Source: Dendrobium chrysotoxum (taxonomy: Eukaryota > Streptophyta > Magnoliopsida > Asparagales > Orchidaceae). From it: a DNA stretch of 64,000 nt. Each line of letters begins with the position of its first letter. The first letter of the stretch is position 1. The position numbers were made by a program, and so were the translations under genes. The stretch is from the NCBI GenBank assembly GCA_019925795.1, contig CM034305.1, forward strand, positions 70,606,573-70,670,572, written 5' to 3'. The notes beneath the pieces are model-generated. The model saw only the letters and a program-made list of their open reading frames with translations, was not told where the DNA came from and did no database searches. Shown in pieces: positions 48,145-60,698 of the stretch.

Positions 48145-48856
48145 CTCTTTGGCTTCGTTGGATTGAGAGGAACTGTTATAAACATCAAGTCATAAATATG
48201 AACAATGATAGGATCATTATTTCCTTCATGAATAAAATTCATCAATTTATTTATGCTAATTTGGTTCTTCCCAAGCACTTCAACGGTAACATGAGTTGGA
48301 GAACCATTTTCAAGTCTCTTTTGATCTTGGTAATTGTGTCTCTCTTCTAGAATTTTTTTTATAGAAGAAGCCTTGCTTGACTCAGTTTAAATTAAACATT
48401 GATGGGTCTATTTCAAAGCTGTGAGTTGGTTGTGGTGGTATTATTAGAGACCATTATGGTGACTTGTTTTTTGTATTTCCTTCTAATATTCATATTTGTA
48501 AAGTTATTATTGTTGGGTCTCAAGCTTTGTATTTAGGCCTCCAGTATTGCTTGGAGCAGAGTTTTAACAAGATTTGAATTGAATCTGACTTATTGTATTT
48601 GGTTAATTTAATCCAGTCTAGCTCTTGTAACAATGCTAGCCTCTATTACACTTTTTGGAACATTATGAACTATCTTTATCAAGTTGATTTTATGATCACT
48701 CATATTTGGAGGTAAGGGAATAGTTGTGTTGATTTGCTTGCAAAATAAGGGAGTGTCTCTTCCTTCACTGAGCTTTATTATAATTTAAATGATCTACATG
48801 TCTTGAAGGGTAAGATTAGGCTAGATAAGTTGGGTATGGATTATTTCAAGAAATAG
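48145..48856 (+). pseudogene. LINE-3 ORF2 C-terminus (RNase H)
   Basis: Continues from 40799 with TLWLRWIERN, then an RNase H-like domain in several frames: FKLNIDGS (first acid kept), GCGGIIRDHYGDL, SQALYLGLQYC where the catalytic Glu is not apparent, IESDLLYL (Asp kept) and SCVDLLAK (Asp kept). It ends at TAG 48854-48856 (LGMDYFKK). Confidence 0.82.
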
Positions 48857-49826
48857 TTTTCTTCTCTCTTCGAAGGGTTCTATTTTTTGAGGTGTCTATT
48901 TTCTAGTTTGTTCTTGATTTTCTGGCTGGTTTAATGCTGATGGTTTTTCTGTCTTCTCGTGGGGAATAGTCTCTAATGTTTGTTTTTATGTGTGTTCCTT
49001 TGCCTTGTTTCTTAGCTGCTCTTTTCCTTCTTTGGTGGTTATTCTCTTGTTACTTGGGTTTTTTCTTTATTGGATATTGTCTTTGGTTGGAGTTTGTTTC
49101 TTTGTTGGGTTTGCTTGTTTTTTGATTTCTCTACTTTGCCTTTCCAGTTTCTCTTTTGTGGCTTATTTTTGTTGGATTTGTTATTCTAACTAGTGGTTTA
49201 TCCTTTGTTTGTGGCGTGGCCTTCTATTTTATGTCGTTCTAGTGGTTCTTCTCTTGTATGGGCCTTGTTCTTTCCTACTTGGGGCTTATTTAGACTCCTT
49301 GCTCTCTTGTGTCCGGAGGTTTTCTTGTTGGTTTCCTCTTTTTTCTTCTCTTGGCCATCGGTTGCTTCTCTTATTCTACTTGGTTGGTATTTTCAGGTGT
49401 TGATATTGGTCTTTCTTTCTTCTTCCGTAGATCTGGTTGGGGCTCTTGCTCATTTCAGTATTATGCGGCCATGCCTATTATACTATTTGGATATGGTGAT
49501 CTTCTTATTTTTTTTCCTTGTTTCCTTTCTGCTTCACTTTTTGCAGGCTGAGAGGTTTGGTAGTATAATGTTGTTTCTTCGGCTAGTATTAGAAATTGGC
49601 TCCTGCTTTATCCTTTTTTGGGTGATGATCTCTTGCCTCCCTTTACCTGTTTTTTCTTTGCTTTTAATTGTGTAATCTTTAGTAGGGGATCATTTGCTTA
49701 TTAGGCTTTCTTTTGACTTTTGAACGTTGCTCTTTGAGTAATAGTGAGTATTTGATCTCTTTAAGTGCTTGTAACTATTTTTTTGATAATTAACACCTAA
49801 GCCTCTTCGTGGGCTTCTTCCAACAA
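48857..49826 (+). other. LINE-3 3' UTR
   Basis: T/G-rich, A-poor sense strand as in LINE-1 and LINE-2, producing spurious hydrophobic frames. The terminal motifs are decayed (ctctttgagtaatagtgag, ctctttaagtgcttgtaac, attaacacctaagcc) and followed by a run of A. Confidence 0.7.
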
Positions 49827-51201
49827 AAAAAAACAGAGCAAAAAGATCTTTTTTTTTTGTTTGACTTTAACGGTTAAACATAAGAAAATCTAAGTTAACT
49901 TTGTAGTTGAAATATTAAATTAAATATCTTTAATTATCAAGATTAATCAATTTGCTCTAGAATTGAAAATGAAGAATTTTGTGAATGGCCACTAATAATG
50001 AGGGTTATTGAAATATTTTTATGGTATTATTTTGTTAATTAAATAAGGTGTAACGTTGCATATTGCCCAAACCAAAATGAGATAGTGGTTATAATTTCTG
50101 AAATTGTTAATGTATATTTTTTGGCTTTCTCAGCTCAACTTTATCCTCAGTGAGAAGAAAATAATTTAATATGTTAAAATAATATTATTTAATTATTTAA
50201 TGTGTTGAAATAAATTTATTATGTTTGAAAAATGTAATATGTTAAAATAATATAACTTTATAATTTAATATGTTAAAATTACTGTGAGAGGCTTAGGAAC
50301 GAGACGATGCAGATGTAAGTTAGTATTGATAAAATTAAAAAATATATATTTAGAAAGAATATGTTTAATAGCTAAGGTAGCACTCAACATAAGAGAATAT
50401 AAAATGTGTTAATCTCCGTTTGTCTGTTTTTGTTTAACTTATATGAGTAATCAAATAATAATTACTTACATAAATATTTTAATTTTGAAGCCCCTCATAA
50501 TTTAGATAAGCACCAAATTTGAGTAAAACATAGAAGTATAGCTTTGAATCAAACAAAGAAGTATTTTTTTTTATTTATTTTACTGCTCATCAAATAATCC
50601 TTAAATTTATAAATTCATTATTTTAATTTATAAGCATTTATTATAAGCCCAAAGGGAAATGGAACCCTTAATATAATCATAATAAATTCTACTTAATAAA
50701 AAAAATATTAAAATGTTTTTTGGATAAAATGAATTTTTTTCATTTATTATTCATAATATATTTTAATTAATGTACATTAATCAATTAATTCTAAATCATT
50801 ATTTTCTATATATTAACCTGTATAACATCCAAATATTTATTTATTTTTATTTTTATGTAATACTTAAATCTTTTAATTATACTAAAAATACTATGAATAT
50901 TAATCTATATATATAATCATTGTGATATTGTGTAAATTTCTGAGATATTTGTAATTGTAAAATTGGAAGCCTTCTCTATCTTTCTCCAAAATAATGTTAT
51001 ATTTTTACTAATGTGTTGGCTTTATTAGAAATTTAAGTATTGCCCTTATTTTTATAAATTTAGCATGTTCCTTCTTAGTGTAGTTTTGATTAAATTTTCA
51101 TGAATTATTATTTCAATGTATTATTAATTGCATTTTGTAACTTATAATTCAAAATTAGAACTACATACATAGAGATATATAAATTTTTTTATTGTATGAA
51201 A
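49827..51201. other. AT-rich gene-free stretch
   Basis: Very AT-rich with short repeats such as taatatgttaaaataat (several copies at 50160-50280). No coding content recognised. Confidence 0.5.
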
Positions 51202-51216
51202 AAAAATATTAAATAT

Positions 51217-51332
51217 TTAGATTTAAATGAGAATTTGACTTTTAACATGACACAATGGAGAAAAAGGATTCATGTAGCCCACCACACGTAGTGGGACAAA
51301 GGCTTGATGATGATGATGTTGTTGTTGTATAT
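51217..51332 (+). mobile_element. 116-bp extremely truncated RTE insertion
   Basis: Contains only the last codons and 3' end of the RTE family (tggagaaaaaggattcatgt, cacgtagtgggacaaaggct) with a (GAT)n(GTT)n tail. It is flanked by the 15-bp duplication aaaaatattaaatat (51202-51216 and 51333-51347). It marks the left edge of the tandem array that follows. Confidence 0.93.
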
Positions 51333-54300
51333 AAAAATATTAAATATAACTTTCTAATTATGCCAAAGTAGATATTTTTAAATTACTTCATGCACCATAT
51401 TAATATTAAAGTTTAGTTTTGAACATTATAACATACATCATCTCTTAAAGATTTAGATGAACTTCGACGTACTGTGTTTCTTATATAGTGAGTTAAATAA
51501 CTCCAATAAATAAAATTTATTATTCTTAATGCACAATGTAATTTTTTATCGTACTTATAAATTATGAAGTTAAGTCTGCAACTGTCTCTAGATTTATTGA
51601 TGTCTATAATTGACATCCTTAATATCAATTTCTTTAGATAGATAAAGAGCCAACCTTATGTCTTAATATCTTTCATAACTCTATCAATCTTATGAATAAG
51701 ACGATTTATTGTATAGCCGAAATATTTTCTTAGGGCATCACTAATGTTCCAAATAACAATATTTGGGTATCATTAATGTCCAAAATAAAAATTAATCAAC
51801 CATACATTAACTTAAAAACCATGTTTCTTGAATGTCACAATTGTTGTTGTACTTTGGCCGTGAGTTACAAGTTAAAACCCAATTCACGTCAAACTATGTT
51901 TGCGGTAGAAATCGACAACTCCTCTTAGAAGAAATAAATTGTTGGCACAACTAAAACTTTGAATTCTACATGCGTTATCATTCAATTCATCGACACACAT
52001 AGTTAACCTTGTCTGTTGTCAAAGTGTCATCATAATAATGATGGATATTCAGCCACACATGTCACCGATGATGAGGTTTGTCAATTTATGTTGATGGAGA
52101 TGAGGATGCATATTGTGGTCATTTACATAAAAGTTGAAGAATTTCCACCAATAGAGCTAACACTGATGAGAACAACAAACTTTTCATTTGATAAGGCTAG
52201 TTCGTCTACTCAAGTGTATATGTTAGTGCAAATTATAAATATGAAGATGCATTTATTGGCTAGCATTGGTTGCAAAACATAATTATTTTGCTAAATAATA
52301 TTATTATTTCATAGGCCTACTCCATTATCTATTGCACAACAAATCATCACAAGAGACTTGTTGATAGCTATTGAAGCTGACTTTCACGGGCACCTAAGTT
52401 TATGAGAGTGCTTGAATTTTATATAACATGACACTCTATCACATGCAAGCGTTAGTGACTAACAAAGTTGAGAGTTACCCCTGCCTGATTACTTCCAAGA
52501 TCCTCACTCTTTTAGGCATACAATCAAGGTGTTTCAGACCTCCAACCTAACCTACTAGAAGGTGTCAAAGCGAATGAAGATGATGTCACTGACTACCAAT
52601 CCTTTATTGGAAGACCACAACATGGAAAATGTGGATATTGCAGTGATGCCTCCAGTTGATATTCAAAATGAGACATCCCTAAACCTTCTTCATTGGAAGA
52701 ACACAACATGAAGATATTAGGCCATGAGTTCATTCAAGAACATTCAAGGAAGAATCGTGATTGTTTGGAAGCAATGCTCATCAATAATGACTTTCTTGAA
52801 GTTGTTTGTATAACTGAGCAATGGGATGCCTCCAATTACTATGATACTCCTGCAGTGACTATGAAGTTGTTTGCTTGATGATGATGATGATGTTGTTGTT
52901 GTATATAAAAATATTAAATATAACTTTCTAATTATGCCATAGTAGATATTTTTAAATTACTTCATGCACCATATTAATATCAAAGTTTAGTTTTGAACAT
53001 TATAACATACATCATCTCTTAAAGATTTAGATGAACTTCGACGTACTGTGTTTCTTATATAGTGAGTTAAATAACTCCAATAAATAAAATTTCTTATTCT
53101 TAATGCACAATGTAATTTTCTATTGTACTTATAAATTATGAAGTTAAGTCTGCAACCGTCTCTAGATTTATTGATGTCTATAATTGACATCCTTAATATC
53201 AATTTCTTTAGATAGATAAAGAGCCAACCTTATGTCTTAATATCTTTCATAACTCTATCAATCTTATGAATAAGACGATTTATTGTATAGCCGAGATATT
53301 TTCTTATGGCATCACTTATGTTCCAAATAACAATATTTGGGTATCACTAATGTCCAAAATAAAAATTAATCAACCATACATTAACTTAAAAAATGATTAG
53401 TGATTAGCATACTCCATGTTTCATGAATGTCACAATTGTTGTTGTACTTTGGCCGTGAGTTACAAGTTAAAACCCAATTCACGTCAAACTATGTTTGCGG
53501 TAGAAATCGACCACTCCTTTTAGAAGAAATATATTGTTGGCACAACTAAAACTTTGAATTCTACATGCGTTATCATTCAATTCATCGACACACATAGTTA
53601 ACCTTGTCTGTTATCAAAGTGTCATCATAATAATGATGGATATTCAGCCACACATGTCACCGATGATGAGGTTTGTCAATTTATGTTGATGGAGATGAGG
53701 ATGCATATTGTGGTCATTTACATAAAAGTTGAAGAATTTCCACCAATAGAGCTAACACTGATGAGAACAACAAACTTTTCATTTGATAAGGCTAGTTCGT
53801 CTACTCAAGTGTATATGTTAGTGCAAATTATAAATATGAAGATGCATTTATTGGCTAGCATTGGTTGCAAAACATAATTATTTTGCTAAATAATATTATT
53901 ATTTCATAGGCCTACTCCATTATCTATTGCACAACAAATCATCACAAGAGACTTGTTGATAGCTATTGAAGCTGACTTTCACGGGCACCTAAGTTTATGA
54001 GAGTGCTTGAATTTTATATAACATGACACTCTATCACATGCAAGCGTTAGTGACTAACAAAGTTGAGAGTTACCCCTGCCTGATTACTTCCAAGATCCTC
54101 ACTCTTTTAGGCATACAATCAAGGTGTTTCAGACCTCCAACCTAACCTACTAGAAGGTGTCAAAGCGAATGAAGATGATGTCACTGACTACCAATCCTTT
54201 ATTGGAAGACCACAACATGGAAAATGTGGATATTGCAGTGATGCCTCCAGTTGATATTCAAAATGAGACATCCCTAAACCTTCTTCATTGGAAGAACACA

Positions 54301-57300
54301 ACATGAAGATATTAGGCCATGAGTTCATTCAAGAACATTCAAGGAAGAATCGTGATTGTTTGGAAGCAATGCTCATCAATAATGACTTTCTTGAAGTTGT
54401 TTGTATAACTGAGCAATGGGATGCCTCCAATTACTATGATACTCCTGCAGTGACTATGAAGTTGTTTGCTTGATGATGATGATGATGTTGTTGTTGTATA
54501 TAAAAATATTAAATATAACTTTCTAATTATGCCATAGTAGATATTTTTAAATTACTTCATGCACCATATTAATATCAAAGTTTAGTTTTGAACATTATAA
54601 CATACATCATCTCTTAAAGATTTAGATGAACTTCGACGTACTGTGTTTCTTATATAGTGAGTTAAATAACTCCAATAAATAAAATTTCTTATTCTTAATG
54701 CACAATGTAATTTTCTATTGTACTTATAAATTATGAAGTTAAGTCTGCAACCGTCTCTAGATTTATTGATGTCTATAATTGACATCCTTAATATCAATTT
54801 CTTTAGATAGATAAAGAGCCAACCTTATGTCTTAATATCTTTCATAACTCTATCAATCTTATGAATAAGACGATTTATTGTATAGCCGAGATATTTTCTT
54901 ATGGCATCACTTATGTTCCAAATAACAATATTTGGGTATCACTAATGTCCAAAATAAAAATTAATCAACCATACATTAACTTAAAAAATGATTAGTGATT
55001 AGCATACTCCATGTTTCATGAATGTCACAATTGTTGTTGTACTTTGGCCGTGAGTTACAAGTTAAAACCCAATTCACGTCAAACTATGTTTGCGGTAGAA
55101 ATCGACCACTCCTTTTAGAAGAAATATATTGTTGGCACAACTAAAACTTTGAATTCTACATGCGTTATCATTCAATTCATCGACACACATAGTTAACCTT
55201 GTCTGTTGTCAAAGTGTCATCATAATAATGATGGATATTCAGCCACACATGTCACCGATGATGAGGTTTGTCAATTTATGTTGATGGAGATGAGGATGCA
55301 TATTGTGGTCATTTACATAAAAGTTGAAGAATTTCCACCAATAGAGCTAACACTGATGAGAACAACAAACTTTTTATTTGATAAGGCTAGTTCGTCTACT
55401 CAAGTGTATATGTTAGTGCAAATTATAAATATGAAGATGCATTTATTGGCTAGCATTGGTTGCAAAACATAATTATTTTGCTAAATAATATTATTATTTC
55501 ATAGGCCTACTCCATTATCTATTGCACAACAAATCATCACAAGAGACTTGTTGATAGCTATTGAAGCTGACTTTCACGGGCACCTAAGTTTATGAGAGTG
55601 CTTGAATTTTATATAACATGACACTCTATCACATGCAAGCGTTAGTGACTAACAAAGTTGAGAGTTACCCCTGCCTGATTACTTCCAAGATCCTCACTCT
55701 TTTAGGCATACAATCAAGGTGTTTCGGACCTCCAACCTAACCTACTAGAAGGTGTCAAAGCGAATGAAGATGATGTCACTGACTACCAATCCTTTATTGG
55801 AAGACCACAACATGGAAAATGTGGATATTGCAGTGATGCCTCCAGTTGATATTCAAAATGAGACATCCCTAAACCTTCTTCATTGGAAGAACACAACATG
55901 AAGATATTAGGCCATGAGTTCATTCAAGAACATTCAAGGAAGAATCGTGATTGTTTGGAAGCAATGCTCATCAATAATGATTTTCTTGAAGTTGTTTGTA
56001 TAACTGAGCAATGGGATGCCTCCAATTACTATGATACTCCTGCAGTGACTATGAAGTTGTTTGCTTGATGATGATGATGATGTTGTTGTTGTATATAAAA
56101 ATATTAAATATAACTTTCTAATTATGCCATAGTAGATATTTTTAAATTACTTCATGCACCATATTAATATCAAAGTTTAGTTTTGAACATTATAACATAC
56201 ATCATCTCTTAAAGATTTAGATGAACTTCGACGTACTGTGTTTCTTATATAGTGAGTTAAATAACTCCAATAAATAAAATTTCTTATTCTTAATGCACAA
56301 TGTAATTTTCTATTGTACTTATAAATTATGAAGTTAAGTCTGCAACCGTCTCTAGATTTATTGATGTCTATAATTGACATCCTTAATATCAATTTCTTTA
56401 GATAGATAAAGAGCCAACCTTATGTCTTAATATCTTTCATAACTCTATCAATCTTATGAATAAGACGATTTATTGTATAGCCGAGATATTTTCTTATGGC
56501 ATCACTTATGTTCCAAATAACAATATTTGGGTATCACTAATGTCCAAAATAAAAATTAATCAACCATACATTAACTTAAAAAATGATTAGTGATTAGCAT
56601 ACTCCATGTTTCATGAATGTCACAATTGTTGTTGTACTTTGGCCGTGAGTTACAAGTTAAAACCCAATTCACGTCAAACTATGTTTGCGGTAGAAATCGA
56701 CCACTCCTTTTAGAAGTAATATATTGTTGGCACAACTAAAACTTTGAATTCTACATGCGTTATCATTTAATTCATCGACACACAAAGTTAACATTGTTGT
56801 TGTCAAAGTGTCATCATAATAATGATGGATATTCGGCCACACATGTCACCGATGATGAGGTTTGTCAATTTATGTTGATGGAGATCAGGACGCATATTGT
56901 GGTCATTTACATAAAAGTTGAAGAATTTCCACCAATAGAGCTAACACTGATGAGAACAACAAACTTTTCATTTGATAAGGCTAGTTCGTCTACTCAAGTG
57001 TATATGTTAGTGCAAATTATAAATATGAAGATGTATTTATTGGTTAGCATTGATTGCAAAACATAATTATGTTGCTAAATAATATTATTATTTCATAGGC
57101 CTACTCCATTATTGAAGCTGACTTTCACGGGCACCTAAGTTTATGAGAGTGCTTGAATTTTATATAACATGATACTCTATCACATGCAAGCATTAGTGAC
57201 TAACAAAGTTGAGAGTTACCCTTGCCTGATTACTTCCAAGATCCTCACTCTTTTAGGCATACAATCAAGGTGTTTCGTACCTCCAACCTAACCTACTAGA

Positions 57301-57598
57301 AGGTGTCAAAGCGAATGAAGATGATGTCACTGACTACCAATTCTTTATTGGAAGACCACAACATGGAAAATGTGGATATTGCAGTGATGCCTCCAGTTGA
57401 TATTCAAAATGAGACATCCCTAAACCTTCTTCATTGGAAGAACACAACATGAAGATATTAGGCCATGAGTTCATTCAAGAACATGCAAGGAAGAATCGTG
57501 ATTGTTTGGAAGTAATGTTCATCAATAATGACTTTCTTGAAGTTGTCTGTATAACTGAGCAATGGGATGCCTCCAATTACTATGATACTCCTGCAGTC
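51306..57598. repeat. four-copy tandem array, 1595-bp period
   Basis: Units start at the GATGATGATG-TTGTTGTTG tail at 51306, 52877, 54472 and 56067. Copies 2 and 3 are both 1595 bp and differ at only a handful of positions. Copy 1 lacks a short insertion (tgattagtgattagcatac), and copy 4 has a 44-bp deletion after tactccattat and diverges after cctgcagt at about 57598. Each of the first three units ends with gactatgaagttgtttgctt joined to the microsatellite. The unit holds short open frames on both strands (61-103 codons) that are conserved only because the DNA is duplicated; I recognise no protein family in them. Confidence 0.95.
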
Positions 57599-59573
57599 TC
57601 TACGTTTGGTAAAATAGAAGATGCAATTACCATTGAATTTTATGCAAGCTAAATTTTTCATACAAAGGAAACCCTACAAATTGCAATTAATAGGTGATTC
57701 ATCATACATAGTGTATAGTACATTAAAATGATGTCTAAAAAGAGTAGGCTAACTATCATATATTTCGACCATGATAATTCACAACACCCCTACCTTTGGC
57801 CCCTACACTAATCATAGGTGGATCTTGATGATGGGTCTTTATTCCATCCAAATTAGAATCATCGAAAGAAATGGAGCAATTGGTACTAGACTTCTTTAGT
57901 GTTAGCTCCTTGCTTACTATAAGTAAGACTTGGTTAGGTAATGATGGACCCCCAACAATGATTTCAATTTCACCAACTTTTTGGCGATTATTCAACGGTT
58001 GCCTTTGCAATTGATTTTGCCCCCCAGTGAGACCAAGCTCATCTCGAGCAGGTGAGTTTTGGATGAATTACTGGAGATATCCTTATTGGATCAGTCTCTT
58101 AATTTAATCCTTTAGCTGTATATATGCTTCAGTAGTGTGTCCATGGCTACGGTGGAAGTGGTAATATTGCTCTTGGTTTTCATATCCGGCTTCAAAGGAT
58201 TTGGCCACTTTACATTCTCCTTATCTTGGATGGCCATCAATACATTTGCTTGAGAAGCATTAAGTAGCGTATACTCCTTTTCTTGATGAGGCTCTGATCA
58301 TGGCTTTAAGGGTCTAGGGGAATGTTATAATTTCCTTGCTTCTTTTATTATGATGATGGATTATCCACCCCTGATGTACTTTTACACTTTTCATTTGTTT
58401 GCTCAAACTACTTTCTATGAGAATTAATGGCTTCATCTGTAGAGACTTGTGCCTCCACGTGATGGATTAGATTAGCGTATGAATGAACAATATCTTCTAT
58501 GAGTACTGAGTAAAAGGGGCCGGGATGAAGCCCTCTGAGAAAGACTCCTCTGAGCAAGTCGGGATCCACCCCTGGAATTTATGGAGCTTCAGTAAAAAAA
58601 TCGTTAAAAGTATTCTTTATGGGACTCACTTTTACTTTGGCGAATTCGTGAGAGATGAGAAGAATCTTTAAGCTTTCTCGGATTAACAACAAATTATTCG
58701 ACAAACACATTGACTAATTTGACAAACGAGGGGATGGTTCCGGTTAGGAGTGAATGGAACCATGTTCGAGCTTGCCATTTAAGGGTGACGGGAAAAATTT
58801 GATAGAGGAGCGCATCTGAGGCGCATTAAATATGCATAATGGTTCGGTAGTGATCAATATGCTCATAGGGGTCGGAAGTACCATCATAAGAATTGATGCT
58901 CGGTAGTTTGAATCCTGCCGGAATGGGGTGTTGAAGGATAACCTCATTTAGGGGTGATGACTCCTAGAAGTCCCATTGATGGAGAGATTATCTCCAACCT
59001 CTCATGGGGAACTCTTCTCAGACTAATCATCACAGTTCATGACGTAGGACGTTGCATGGGAGCTCAGCAGCGTGAGGTTGGGCAAAGTCCTCTGGGATGT
59101 CTAGAGGTATACAGGCGAGACGACTGGGGCGAGAATGATTGATAGAGCTAGTGGTGTCAATAAGGTTGATTTCTTGTTGTGTTCTGGGGTGACCCCTTGA
59201 CCGGGGAAGAGGATTATCTGTATGAAGATGTTCAGGTTGGGCACCTTCGGCCAGTGGTGGATCTCGAGGGAGAAGAACCTCCTCTTTTTGTACCAGTATT
59301 GGTTGTCTGGTCCTTATAGAAGTTGAAGGATCTCATTATGAGATTCCTTTATTTTCAAGATGCGATCTTCCAAGGATGGTCCTGAGGTCCCTTCCCTAGT
59401 AGGGTTTTGCCCACTTGAGTGTAAAGAGGAAGACTCCTGGTATCCCTTGTTCATTGATTGATTCCTGAATTGGTGTCAGTTGGAGCAAGAGGCTCCCAAA
59501 TTATGATTGCTACTCCTATTTGCCATTAGTACTTAGGATAGTGGGATTGAGATTCCCACAGATGGTGCCAAAC
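57599..59573 (-). mobile_element. Ty3/gypsy (Tat-like) retrotransposon, internal 5' part
   Basis: Reads on the minus strand from the 5' LTR (59574-60174) through a leader and gag into the gag/protease boundary, where it is cut off near 57730 by unrelated sequence; 57599-57730 is a transition I cannot assign. Directly inside the LTR the minus strand reads TTTGGCACCATCTGTGGGA, which begins with TGG as a tRNA primer-binding site should and resembles the leaders of Tat-type elements. The rest of pol and the 3' LTR are not in the window. Confidence 0.82.
57730..59526 (-). pseudogene. Ty3/gypsy gag with start of protease, degenerate
   Basis: Gag is the structural protein of the retrotransposon particle. 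From an ATG at 59526 (MANRSSNHNLGAS) the frame is broken early by stops. Recognisable blocks on the minus strand: SYDGTSDPYEHIDHYRTIMH near 58850; ALLYQIFPVTLKWQARTWFH and LLTGTIPSFVKLVN near 58750; the gag tail YYHFHRSHGHTTEAYIQLKD near 58150 (a degraded zinc-binding block lacking its Cys residues); and IVGGPSLPNQ with SISFDDSNLDGIKTHHQDPP near 57850, which precedes the protease in this lineage. The DSG active site is not reached. Confidence 0.85.
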
Positions 59574-60174
59574 TGTTGTAGGCTAGAATATACGCGGCGG
59601 TAGATTCAAAATTTTATGTCTCAACGTTGTACGAATATCCAGCACACAAATAAAGCACACAAGATTTTTTACATGGAAAATCATGAAATTGGGGAAAACC
59701 ATGGGGCCACGCCTAGTTGAAATAATTTCACTAGTGTTTGAGTAGATTAGAATTGACTGAATCATCCTTGATAATGATCAGATTATAATAATCAACCGTC
59801 TATTTGAAATCTAGTGACAAATGGGGGTCAGGTGCAAGTTCGGTGATGTTTGGACAGGTGGAAGTCTTGCGTCAGTCGGTGTTCCAACAAATGTTTGGGC
59901 ATTAGTTGGTGGTCTGGCAAAGGTCTCGCGTCAATCAGAGGTCCGACAGAAGTCCGGGCGTTAGTTGGTGGTTCGGCGAAATTCTGGCATCAGTCGATAG
60001 TCCGGTGGAAGTCTAGGGGTCAGTTGGTGGTCTAACAAAAGTCTGGCGTCAGTCGGTGGTCTGACAAAAGTATGGGTGTCAGTTGATGGTCCGGCGAAAG
60101 TCCGGGTGTTTGTTGGTGGTCCGGCGGAAGTCCGACGGTGATCAAGGAGGAGCTAGGTAGCAAGAGAGATCTCA
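59574..60174 (-). mobile_element. Ty3/gypsy 5' LTR
   Basis: On the minus strand the LTR begins TGAGATCTCTC (60174 downwards) and ends CCTACAACA (59574), the expected TG...CA termini, followed at once by the primer-binding region. The right edge coincides with the point where paralogy to the 9640 region begins (atctttcta). A 30-bp minisatellite occupies much of it. No partner LTR is present, so boundaries rest on the termini and the paralogue junction. Confidence 0.72.
59868..60141. repeat. ~30-bp minisatellite inside the LTR
   Basis: About nine variants of cgtcagtcggtggtccggca followed by aaagtctggg are arranged head to tail with a 28-31-bp period. In LTR orientation this occupies the upstream (U3) part, where internal repeats often act as promoter elements. 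Confidence 0.82.
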
Positions 60175-60698
60175 GATCTTTCTACTAATAAATATAACAG
60201 CTCTACTCTTATCCAACAGCTCAACGGGATTTAGTTAATTTCTTTTCAAACTGATCTTACAATTCAATAACTTGACTCAAATTTCATCTCGCCAAAAGAT
60301 TCAACTCGACTACCCAACGCCCTTACTTGTCAAGTATTTGGCTTAATGCACTAAACTTTATTGGATTCATTACTTTTAATATAAATAAATTTAAAAAAAA
60401 TAGTTAATTAACATAATTAAATTTTGTCTACATTAACTCAATTTTTTAAAATTTAAAACACATAAACTCTTAAAATTAATTATGTCCTCATTAAACCATA
60501 ATATCAATTCAATTAATTTAAAGTTTCTCTATTATTGAAACTAGAATTCCAAATTTATTTATTATATATTGTTGAAATTATTAAAATATATATAACAAGA
60601 ACCTAAATGTTTTCATAATTATATATATTTTTAAATTCAATATTTAAACTCATCTATTAAAATTAATCAACCATTCATAACAACAAAAAATAGACTAA

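Larger units (their letters stand above)
34979..49826 (+). mobile_element. old full-length L1 (LINE-3), interrupted by RTE and CACTA elements
   Basis: Segments 34979-38158, 38973-40799 and 48145-49826 are consecutive parts of one L1 of the LINE-1 family: ORF1, ORF2 and a T-rich 3' UTR ending in cacctaagcctcttcgtgggc and a run of A. Subtracting the two insertions leaves about 6.7 kb, matching the 6.5 kb of LINE-1. Many stops and frameshifts show it is much older than LINE-1. The left boundary is approximate, and I see no target duplication. Confidence 0.88.

Noticed and set aside
51413..57652. Repeated short ORFs in the tandem array as a new multicopy gene family
   Set aside because: Their repetition follows from DNA duplication. 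They are short, lie on both strands, include non-ATG starts, and show no domain or sign of codon-level constraint that I can see.
59574..60174. Complete LTR retrotransposon
   Set aside because: Only one LTR and the gag/protease start are present. No RT, integrase or second LTR occurs in the window.
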